The notes beneath the pieces were generated by a model. The model saw only the letters and a list, made by a program, of their open reading frames with translations. It was not told where the DNA came from and searched no databases. From contig CAAGEK010000045.1 of the NCBI GenBank assembly GCA_900768845.1, positions 1 to 16,883 of the forward strand: 16,883 nt of DNA. The letters are read 5' to 3'. This document shows, piece after piece, positions 8,184-14,490 of the stretch (the first letter of the stretch is position 1; each line of letters opens with the position of its first letter). A program made the translations under genes and the position numbers. The stretch is from Alphaproteobacteria bacterium. GTDB taxonomy: Bacteria > Pseudomonadota > Alphaproteobacteria > CAAGCB01 > CAG-977.

Positions 8184-9071
8184 ATGAAAGGTATTATTCT
8201 TGCGGGCGGATCGGGGACGCGCCTGTACCCTGCGACGATTGCCCTGTCAAAACAGATGATCCCCATTTACGACAAGCCGATGATCTATTATCCGATGTCG
8301 CTTTTGATGCGTGCGGGAATCCGTGACGTTCTGGTCATTTCCACGCCGAACGACCTGCCGGGGTTCAAACGCCTGTTTTCCGACGGCGGCCGGTTGGGGA
8401 TGAATATTTCTTATGCCGAGCAGGCCGTGCCGAACGGGTTGGCTCAAGCGTTCGTCATCGGTGCGGATTTCGTCGGCGGCGATACGGCGGCTTTGGTTTT
8501 GGGCGATAACATCTTCCACGGGCACGCTTTGACCCAGCAATTGCAGGAAGCCGCGAAAATTCAAGACGGAGCGGTCGTGTTCGGGTGTTACGTCCATGAT
8601 CCCGAACGTTACGGCGTCGTCGAATTCGACAAGGATTTCAAAGCCGTCAGCATTGAAGAAAAACCACAGCATCCGAAATCGAATTATGCGGTTCCGGGGC
8701 TGTATTTCTATGACAACGACGTCGTGGAAATCGCCAAAAACTTGAAACCTTCCGCACGCGGCGAATACGAAATCACCGACGTGAACAAAGAATACCTGCG
8801 CCGCGGAAAGCTCAAAGTCAACGTGTTCAGCCGCGATATCGACTGGTTCGATACGGGAACCCACGACAGCCTGATACAGGCGGGCTCTTACGTTGAAGCG
8901 ATCGAAAAGCGCAAAGGCATTAAAATCGCGTGTTTGGAAGAAATCGCTTTCGCCCGCGGTTTCATTTCCCGCGACCAGCTCAGGGAACAAGGCGAGCTGA
9001 TGAGCAAAACGGGATACGGCCAATATTTGTTAAAGCTGGCGAGCGGGGAAATCTCGACGCCCGACCTTTAA
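8184..9071 (+). CDS. rfbA: Glucose-1-phosphate thymidylyltransferase
   Basis: RmlA/RfbA catalyses the first step of dTDP-L-rhamnose synthesis: dTTP plus glucose-1-phosphate gives dTDP-glucose and pyrophosphate. The 295 residues match the short RmlA type (about 290). Visible features are the nucleotidyltransferase signature AGGSGTRLYP at 7-16, the PNGLAQA segment near 83-89, the metal-binding LGDNIF around Asp108, EEKPQHPKSNYAVPGLYFYD around 158-177, RGEYEITDVN near 192-201 and WFDTGT at 221-226. I start at MKGIILAGG because AAGGA lies 8 bases upstream. A TTG six codons earlier would overlap that site. It is the first gene of a rightward operon; rfbC follows after 20 bases. Confidence 0.96.
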   Translation: MKGIILAGGSGTRLYPATIALSKQMIPIYDKPMIYYPMSLLMRAGIRDVLVISTPNDLPGFKRLFSDGGRLGMNISYAEQAVPNGLAQAFVIGADFVGGDTAALVLGDNIFHGHALTQQLQEAAKIQDGAVVFGCYVHDPERYGVVEFDKDFKAVSIEEKPQHPKSNYAVPGLYFYDNDVVEIAKNLKPSARGEYEITDVNKEYLRRGKLKVNVFSRDIDWFDTGTHDSLIQAGSYVEAIEKRKGIKIACLEEIAFARGFISRDQLREQGELMSKTGYGQYLLKLASGEISTPDL

Positions 9072-9091
9072 AGTTTATCAGGAGAAGCAAA

Positions 9092-9631
9092 ATGCCGTTC
9101 ATTCAAACGGAAATAGAAGGCGTGATCATTTTCGAGCCGCGCATTTTCACCGACGCCAGAGGTTATTTCTTTGAAACCTACAACGAAAAAGTCTTCAAAG
9201 AAGCGGGAATCGACGCCTGTTTCGTTCAGGACAACCAATCGAAATCGTCTTACGGCGTGATTCGCGGGTTGCATTTTCAAAAAGGGGAACACGCTCAGGC
9301 AAAGCTCGTCCGCGTATTGCAGGGCAAGGTTTTGGACGTGGCTCTTGATTTGCGCGAAGGTTCGGAAACGTTCGGCAAACACGTCGCCGTCGAACTCAGC
9401 GACGAAAACAATCGCCAACTGTTCATCCCTCGCGGATTTGCACACGGTTTTTCGGTGCTGTCCGAAACGGCGGTGTTCGCCTACAAGTGCGATAATTTCT
9501 ATTGCAAGGAATCGGAAGGCGGGTTGAACTGCGCCGATCCTGATTTGGGGATCGACTGGCGCGTTCCCGTCGAAAGTGCGTGCATTTCCGATAAAGACAA
9601 AATTTTGCCGGGGTTTAAAGAATGTTATTAG
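9092..9631 (+). CDS. rfbC: dTDP-4-dehydrorhamnose 3,5-epimerase
   Basis: RmlC/RfbC epimerises dTDP-4-keto-6-deoxyglucose at C3 and C5, the third step of dTDP-L-rhamnose synthesis. The 179-residue single cupin domain matches the family (about 180). Visible features are FTDARGYFFETY at 19-30, VIRGLHFQ at 56-63 containing the expected catalytic His61, FIPRGFAHGF at 111-120, the active-site tyrosine segment FAYKCDNFY at 129-137, and the C-terminal ISDKDKILP that supplies the conserved acidic residue. The start has AGGAG 7 bases upstream. An upstream extension of the frame overlaps rfbA and is not real. The end overlaps the rfbD start by 10 bases, which suggests translational coupling. Confidence 0.96.
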   Translation: MPFIQTEIEGVIIFEPRIFTDARGYFFETYNEKVFKEAGIDACFVQDNQSKSSYGVIRGLHFQKGEHAQAKLVRVLQGKVLDVALDLREGSETFGKHVAVELSDENNRQLFIPRGFAHGFSVLSETAVFAYKCDNFYCKESEGGLNCADPDLGIDWRVPVESACISDKDKILPGFKECY

Positions 9632-10443
9632 TCACGGGATCCAACGGCCAGCTGGGAACCGAGCTGAAGGCTCTGTTGCCCGATGCGCTTTACGTCGATT
9701 TGCCCGATTTGGACATTACCGACGAAACGGCGGTTTCGGAGTTCGTCAAGACAAACGCCGTGGACACGATTATCAATGCGGCCGCTTATACGGCGGTCGA
9801 CAAAGCCGAAGACGATGCGGACACTTGTTACAAAGTCAATGTTCTGGGATCGATGAATCTGGCGAAAACGGGCGCGAAAATCATTCACGTTTCAACGGAT
9901 TTCGTCTTTGACGGGCAGAAAAGCACGCCTTATTCGGAAACGGACGCGACCAACCCGCAAAGCGTTTACGGACAAACGAAACGCGACGGGGAACGTGCGG
10001 TCATGGATTTGTCTTCGACGTGTGCGGTGTTCAGAACGGCGTGGCTGTACAGCCCGTACGGTAACAATTTTGTCAAGACGATGCGCCGTCTGGGGGCGGA
10101 GCGGGAAACATTGAACGTTGTTTTCGATCAGGTCGGCACACCGACGTATGCGGCGGATCTGGCTTCGGCGATCGTGACGGCTTTGCCGCAGATTCGGGAA
10201 GGCTCAAAGGAAATTTATCACTTTTCCGACGAAGGCGTCGCGTCGTGGTATGATTTTGCGTGTGAAATCATGCGCTTGTCGGGGCTGAAATGCCGCGTAA
10301 CGCCGATTACGTCGGATCAATACCCCAGAAAAGCAAAGGTACCGTCTTATTCCGTATTGAATAAGGCTAAAGTCAAATCCGTTTTCGGGGTGACAATCCC
10401 CCATTGGCAGGAGAGTTTGGAAAAATGTCTGAAACAGTTTTAA
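9622..10443 (+). CDS. rfbD: dTDP-4-dehydrorhamnose reductase
   Basis: RmlD/RfbD carries out the last step, NAD(P)H-dependent reduction to dTDP-L-rhamnose. It is an extended short-chain dehydrogenase of 273 residues, a little shorter than E. coli RfbD (299). The Rossmann motif TGSNGQLG is at 5-12, INAAAYTAVDKAE at 51-63, STDFVFDG at 91-98 and the catalytic YGQTK at 116-120 (Tyr116, Lys120). The C-terminal substrate part contains GTPTYAADLA. The helix before STDFVFDG looks about 5-6 residues shorter than usual (NLAKTGAKIIHVSTD), a minor deletion. The gene begins inside the rfbC tail (10-base overlap) with a weak ribosome binding site, and its end overlaps rfbB by 19 bases. Tight coupling is likely. 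Confidence 0.95.
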   Translation: MLLVTGSNGQLGTELKALLPDALYVDLPDLDITDETAVSEFVKTNAVDTIINAAAYTAVDKAEDDADTCYKVNVLGSMNLAKTGAKIIHVSTDFVFDGQKSTPYSETDATNPQSVYGQTKRDGERAVMDLSSTCAVFRTAWLYSPYGNNFVKTMRRLGAERETLNVVFDQVGTPTYAADLASAIVTALPQIREGSKEIYHFSDEGVASWYDFACEIMRLSGLKCRVTPITSDQYPRKAKVPSYSVLNKAKVKSVFGVTIPHWQESLEKCLKQF

Positions 10444-11441
10444 TCACCGGCGGCGCAGGCTTTATCGGCGCGAACTTCGTTCCCTATTTTTTAGAGGCGA
10501 ATCCCGATTTGCACGTCGTCAATCTGGACAAGATGACGTATGCGGCGGACGAACGCAATTTGAGCGAAGTTCAGGGCAATCCGCGCTATACCTTTATCAA
10601 AGGTGACATCACCGACCGCGAACTGATTGAAAAAATCTTTGCGGAACACGATATTCGCGGCGTCATCCACTTTGCGGCGGAAAGCCACGTTGACAATTCG
10701 ATCACGGGGCCGGAAATTTTCATCAAAACGAATGTTTTGGGAACGTTCAACCTGTTGGAAACCGCCCGCCGTCATTGGATGGATGCGCCTTCCGTCGTCA
10801 AAGCCGGCTATGAAAAATGCCGTTTCCACCATATTTCCACGGACGAAGTTTACGGCACGTTGGGCGATACGGGATTGTTTACGGAAACGACGCCGTATGC
10901 GCCGAATTCCCCGTATTCCGCGTCCAAAGCGTCTTCGGATCTGATTGTGCGCGCCTATTTCCACACTTACGGAATGAATGTCACGACGTCGAACTGTTCG
11001 AACAACTACGGGCCGAAACAGCACGGCGAAAAACTGATTCCGACGATTATCCGCAAATGTGTCAACGGGGAAAACATTCCCATTTACGGCGACGGCAAAA
11101 ACATTCGCGACTGGCTGTACGTTTTGGATCATTGCAAAGCGATCAATCTGGTTTACCACAAGGGCAAGGCCGGTGAAACGTACAATATCGGCGGGCGCAA
11201 CGAACGCAACAATCTGCAGATCGTCGATGCGATTTGCAAAATTCTTGACCGCGAACGTCCGCGCAAAGACGGCGGCAAGTATGCCGATTTGATTACGTTC
11301 GTCAAAGACCGCCCCGGCCATGACAAACGTTATGCCATCGACGCGACGAAGCTTGAAACCGAATTGGGGTGGAAAGCCGATGAAAACTTTGACACCGGCA
11401 TTGTGAAAACGGTCGAATGGTATTTGGCGAACCGTTATTGA
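10425..11441 (+). CDS. rfbB: dTDP-glucose 4,6-dehydratase
   Basis: RmlB/RfbB converts dTDP-glucose to dTDP-4-keto-6-deoxyglucose using bound NAD+, the second step of the rhamnose pathway. The 338 residues fit the family. The NAD-binding loop TGGAGFIG is at 8-15. The active site STDEVYG at 138-144 holds Thr139, Asp140 and Glu141, which are specific to this dehydratase. The YSASK at 164-168 provides Tyr164 and Lys168. NNYGPKQHGEKLIP, near 193-206, and RDWLYVLDHCKAI, near 228-240, are typical substrate-side motifs. The chosen start MSETVLITGG has AGGAG about 11 bases upstream and lies inside the rfbD end. With this gene the rhamnose pathway is complete, in the order A-C-D-B. Confidence 0.96.
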   Translation: MSETVLITGGAGFIGANFVPYFLEANPDLHVVNLDKMTYAADERNLSEVQGNPRYTFIKGDITDRELIEKIFAEHDIRGVIHFAAESHVDNSITGPEIFIKTNVLGTFNLLETARRHWMDAPSVVKAGYEKCRFHHISTDEVYGTLGDTGLFTETTPYAPNSPYSASKASSDLIVRAYFHTYGMNVTTSNCSNNYGPKQHGEKLIPTIIRKCVNGENIPIYGDGKNIRDWLYVLDHCKAINLVYHKGKAGETYNIGGRNERNNLQIVDAICKILDRERPRKDGGKYADLITFVKDRPGHDKRYAIDATKLETELGWKADENFDTGIVKTVEWYLANRY

Positions 11442-11468
11442 TTCGCCGTATTTGAACGGGAAAGAGCC

Positions 11469-12239
11469 ATGTCGCGGGATCAGGGTTTGATTTTCATCAG
11501 TGTCGTCAGGGATTTTGATTTTTACGACAGGTTCTTTACCGGCAATCCGTATGTCAACCGGCATACGCTTGTCCCGATTGACAACCGCAATGACAACCTG
11601 TTTATTCCCCTGCGTTACAACGCGTTTTTGGAATCGTACGATTATTCCGAAGACGCGTGGTTTGTCTTTTGCCACGAAGATTTCGAGTTGCAGGAAGACA
11701 TCGCGCCGGTTTTGTCGGAATTGGATAAAAATGCGATTTACGGCCCTGTCGGATGCCGTTTGTACACGGCGAAGGAAACGATGTTCGGCAAACGGATGAA
11801 GAGCCGGTATCTGGGGGAAATCACCTGTTCCAACAAAGACGGGTCGGATTTGTTCGTCGAAGGGCGAAAAATCGACAAGCCCGAACGGGTTGACACGGTG
11901 GATTGCGTCTGCCTGATCGTTCATTCCTCTTTGGTGAAACAAGCTCAACTGCGCTTCAGCGAAGATCTGAGCTTTGATTTGTACGCGGAAGACTTCTGTA
12001 TTCAGGCCGCCAGAAAATGCGGCATACCGACATACGCGGTTCAGCTGGCTTGCCGCCATTGGTCGAAAGGCGTTTTCGGCGAACGTTTTTATAAACAGCT
12101 GATCGCCCTGAATAAAAAATACAAGGACGCGACTTACGCCGGAACGTGTGCCATTATCGGGAAACAGCCTCATCCGTTCAAATCGTGGCGCAGGATGACG
12201 TTGAACCGTTTAAAGCTGTTTTTTTCAAAAAGGAAATGA
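11469..12239 (+). CDS. GT2-like glycosyltransferase (Glyco_tranf_2_5 type)
   Basis: This 256-residue protein resembles the small glycosyltransferase-like group described by Pfam as Glyco_tranf_2_5; I base this on pattern memory. Supporting features are a beta-strand-like start (LIFISVVRDF), FVFCHEDFEL near 65-74 where the family has F-HQD-like residues, the acceptor-side DCVCLIVHSSLV at 145-156, and DLYAEDFCIQAARKCG at 170-185, equivalent to the family's D-C/L-A pattern. A basic C-terminus (KSWRRMTLNRLKLFFSKRK) could contact the membrane. There are no transmembrane helices. It lies 27 bases after rfbB with a weak GGGAAAG ribosome binding site, and just before a second glycosyltransferase. Donor and acceptor are unknown; the context suggests rhamnose-containing glycan assembly. 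Confidence 0.7.
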   Translation: MSRDQGLIFISVVRDFDFYDRFFTGNPYVNRHTLVPIDNRNDNLFIPLRYNAFLESYDYSEDAWFVFCHEDFELQEDIAPVLSELDKNAIYGPVGCRLYTAKETMFGKRMKSRYLGEITCSNKDGSDLFVEGRKIDKPERVDTVDCVCLIVHSSLVKQAQLRFSEDLSFDLYAEDFCIQAARKCGIPTYAVQLACRHWSKGVFGERFYKQLIALNKKYKDATYAGTCAIIGKQPHPFKSWRRMTLNRLKLFFSKRK

Positions 12240-12242
12240 ACG

Positions 12243-13211
12243 ATGCCCGAAATTTCGGTGATCATGCCCGTTTACAACGCGGAAAAATACCTTTCCGCGG
12301 CTTTGGATTGCCTGAGAAAGCAAACGTTCGACGATTTTGAAGTGATTTGCGTGAATGACGGGTCGACGGATTCGTCTTTGCGGATATTGGAGCAAACGTC
12401 GGCCGAAGACGGGCGTTTCAAAGTTTTTTCCCAACCCAACTCGGGGCAGAGCGGCGGGCGCAATACGGGACTGGACAAAGCTTCGGGCGGCTTTTTGATG
12501 TTTATGGACAACGACGATTTGATGCACCCTCAGGCATTGGAGTTTTTGATCAGGGAACAAAAACGCTCCGGTGCGCAGGTCGTGTGCCATTCCCACCGCC
12601 GCATTCCCGAAAACGGGACGTTGGAAGCGTATCGGGACGGGGAAAGGTTTGAAAACGGCCGGATTCTCAATCCGTTTCCCGCGCTGTGCCGCAAGAAAAT
12701 CAGCATCATGCCGTGGTCGAAATTGTATATGCGGGAATTGTTCGACGGGTTGCGCTTTCCGAAAGTCCCTTTGGGCGAAGACTATTACACGTCGTCGATC
12801 ATTTTTTCCAAAGCGCGGAAAGTGTCCGTTTTGAAAAACCGCTTTTACTTTCACCGCCAGTTTCCGCAATCGCAAAGCGGCACGGTTACGGTTGCCAAAG
12901 CGCGCAGTGTTTTCAACGTCGCGCATACGTTGCTGGATTATTTCGACGAACATCCTTTGTCGAAAGGAAATGCGGCGTTGTTCCGGCAGTATTCCGCACG
13001 CTATCAGCTTTACGGCACCTTCATCGCCGCCGCCAAAAGGGGGGACGCGCCGGTTTTGCAGGCTTTCGCCGAAGAATGGCGGCGTATTTCCCCGCGCATT
13101 TCCGCATCCGATTTAACGTTCGGCAAACGTTTGGTCGTTTCAAGCATTCAACGCGGAGATTTGGATACTGCCGTTAAGATTTATAAGTTTTTGGAAAAAA
13201 TAAAGGTCTGA
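12243..13211 (+). CDS. Family 2 glycosyltransferase
   Basis: This is a GT-A fold, inverting glycosyltransferase of 322 residues with a classic GT2 N-terminal domain. The motifs are ISVIMPVYNAEKYL at 4-17, CVNDGSTD at 36-43, QPNSGQSGGRNTGL around 64-77 and the metal- and nucleotide-binding FMDNDD at 87-92. LGEDYYTS near 177-184 supplies the likely catalytic-base ED. The C-terminal 120 residues are helical and poorly conserved, and no membrane helix is seen, so it is a cytoplasmic or peripheral enzyme. A ribosome binding site (AGGA) lies 8 bases upstream inside the previous gene's tail. The next gene starts 2 bases after its stop. Sugar specificity cannot be read from the sequence; the operon points to O-antigen, capsule or protein glycan synthesis. 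Confidence 0.92.
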   Translation: MPEISVIMPVYNAEKYLSAALDCLRKQTFDDFEVICVNDGSTDSSLRILEQTSAEDGRFKVFSQPNSGQSGGRNTGLDKASGGFLMFMDNDDLMHPQALEFLIREQKRSGAQVVCHSHRRIPENGTLEAYRDGERFENGRILNPFPALCRKKISIMPWSKLYMRELFDGLRFPKVPLGEDYYTSSIIFSKARKVSVLKNRFYFHRQFPQSQSGTVTVAKARSVFNVAHTLLDYFDEHPLSKGNAALFRQYSARYQLYGTFIAAAKRGDAPVLQAFAEEWRRISPRISASDLTFGKRLVVSSIQRGDLDTAVKIYKFLEKIKV

Positions 13212-13213
13212 AA

Positions 13214-14269
13214 ATGAAAATAGCAAACGTCTTTTTGGGAAAAAAACTCGGCGGTATCGAACAGGCTTTTCTGGATTACACCGAAGCTTTGACAGCCAAA
13301 GGGTACGATGTTGTCGACTTCGTTCACAAAGACGGCGTTTTAAAAAATAAGATCCCTTCAGGCGTTTCAAAACGGGAGCTTCCCTTCAGAAAACGCTCTC
13401 CTTTGACTTTTTTCGCGCTGTACAAAGCGGTCGAAGAGGAAAAGCCGGATTTGATATTGGTGCATTTTAAAAACAGCTTGGGAATGTTCCGCCTGATAGG
13501 AAAAATGCTGGGCATTCCCGTTGTCGGAATCGCGCACAACCCGAAAACGAAACATATTATCAAGTCCGATTTCATTTTTTCGGTTACGGAATATCAGCGT
13601 CAGGTGTTTTTAAAAGCGGGATACCCCGCCGACAGGATTTTCGTCGTGCCGAACATGATTGATTCCGACGAGATTTTCACGGCGTTCAAAGGCTTTCGGA
13701 ATCCGCCGGTTTTGGGGGCGATCGGTCGCTTTGATCCGATGAAGGGGTTTGATACGTTCGTCGAGGCTTTGGCATTGCTCAAACGGGACGGAGTCGCATT
13801 CAAAGCCGAAATAGCGGGTTCTTCGGATAAATCGTATGAGGACTTTCACAAAAAAGTGTTGAGTCTGATTAAAGAAAACGGACTTGAGGAAGATATTGAA
13901 CTGATCGGCTGGATCGATGATAAAAAAGCGTTTTATCAAAGCCTTGACGTTTTTGTCATGCCGTCGAATTTTGAACCGTTCGGCATCGTCGTTTTGGAGG
14001 CGATGAAGTATTCCCGCCCGATCGTCGCATCGACGGCGGAAGGCCCCGCCGAGATTTTTGCCGGCACGAATGCGGCGATAATGTTTGAAAAGGGCGACGC
14101 CGGATCGCTTGCCGCCGCTTTGAAAAAGATGCTGTCCTCGGTTGATACGGCCGCGATGTGCGCACGGGAAGGGTACGACCTGCTCAACCGCCGTTACGTT
14201 TTGAAAACGACGGGGGCGGACACGTTGGATTCGGCGATTCGCCGTGTGCGTTCAATTCTGTCGAAATAA
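13214..14269 (+). CDS. Family 4 (GT-B) glycosyltransferase
   Basis: This is a retaining GT-B glycosyltransferase of 351 residues. The N-terminal Rossmann half starts MKIANVFLGKKLGGIEQ, with the Gly-Gly acceptor and phosphate loop at 13-14. The C-terminal donor half begins near 165 with VLGAIGRFDPMKGFD. It includes the nucleotide-sugar EX7E motif in EPFGIVVLE (Glu254 and Glu262), followed by SRPIVASTAEGPAEI. No membrane segment is visible. AAGG lies 7 bases upstream of the start, and the stop of the preceding GT2 is only 2 bases away. It is the last gene of the rhamnose/glycosyltransferase operon. Donor and acceptor are unknown. Confidence 0.92.
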   Translation: MKIANVFLGKKLGGIEQAFLDYTEALTAKGYDVVDFVHKDGVLKNKIPSGVSKRELPFRKRSPLTFFALYKAVEEEKPDLILVHFKNSLGMFRLIGKMLGIPVVGIAHNPKTKHIIKSDFIFSVTEYQRQVFLKAGYPADRIFVVPNMIDSDEIFTAFKGFRNPPVLGAIGRFDPMKGFDTFVEALALLKRDGVAFKAEIAGSSDKSYEDFHKKVLSLIKENGLEEDIELIGWIDDKKAFYQSLDVFVMPSNFEPFGIVVLEAMKYSRPIVASTAEGPAEIFAGTNAAIMFEKGDAGSLAAALKKMLSSVDTAAMCAREGYDLLNRRYVLKTTGADTLDSAIRRVRSILSK

Positions 14270-14363
14270 GGGCGTTTCCTTGCAGCCGTTTGAAAAACAA
14301 CGCTTTTTTCATCAAAACGTTTTTCGTTTTTTCGCTCCGCCGCCGGTGGGCAAAAAGTGCCTA
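14270..14363 (+). other. Intergenic region with weak A/T hairpins
   Basis: No gene is visible here. A 6-bp A/T-rich hairpin (GAAAAA 14292-14297 with TTTTTC 14305-14310) and the palindrome AAAACGTTTT (14314-14323), followed by more T runs, could be a poor terminator for the glycosyltransferase operon; neither has a GC-rich stem. An inverted repeat GGCA-AAAAG-TGCC at 14349-14361 sits directly upstream of the flagellin -35 and could be a regulator site. Confidence 0.35.
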
Positions 14364-14392
14364 TTGAAAACAAAAAACGGAGATGGTAGATT
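14364..14392 (+). promoter_or_regulatory. Candidate sigma70-like flagellin promoter
   Basis: TTGAAA (14364-14369, 5 of 6 to consensus) and TAGATT (14387-14392, 4 of 6) are separated by exactly 17 bases. Transcription would begin near 14399 and give a leader of about 90 bases whose 5' end falls at the first leader hairpin. Flagellin genes often use sigma54 or sigma28, but I find no correctly spaced site for either, so this call is tentative. Confidence 0.45.
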
Positions 14393-14401
14393 TTTAGGTA
14401 A

Positions 14402-14462
14402 TGGAGGCTGAAAGACCGAAGCGTCTTTCTCCATTTTCAAAACGGTTCAATCCGGTTTGAAC
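14402..14462 (+). promoter_or_regulatory. Two stem-loops in the flagellin mRNA leader
   Basis: Hairpin 1 pairs GAAAGAC (14410-14416) with GTCTTTC (14423-14429) around the loop CGAAGC. It is extended by TGGA (14402-14405) with TCCA (14430-14433) across a 4-base bulge. Hairpin 2 pairs GTTCAA (14445-14450) with TTGAAC (14457-14462) around TCCGGT. Neither covers the ribosome binding site AAGGAG at 14478-14483. In Caulobacter, FlbT binds the flagellin leader to control mRNA stability, so a similar role is possible here; this is inference. Confidence 0.5.
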
Positions 14463-14490
14463 GTACAATAATCTCAGAAGGAGTAATACT

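Noticed and set aside
10491..12173. 560-codon open frame antisense to rfbB and the following glycosyltransferase
   Set aside because: It runs across two well-supported genes on the other strand, and its composition is typical of a shadow frame.
14286..14335. Terminator for the glycosyltransferase operon
   Set aside because: Only A/T-rich short stems are present with no GC-rich stem before the T runs. It is noted as weak within the intergenic feature and not called as a terminator.
14347..14361. Sigma54-like TGGGCA...TGCC upstream of flagellin
   Set aside because: The GG and GC elements are 9 bases apart instead of the strictly required 10, and it is better described as the inverted repeat GGCA-N5-TGCC.
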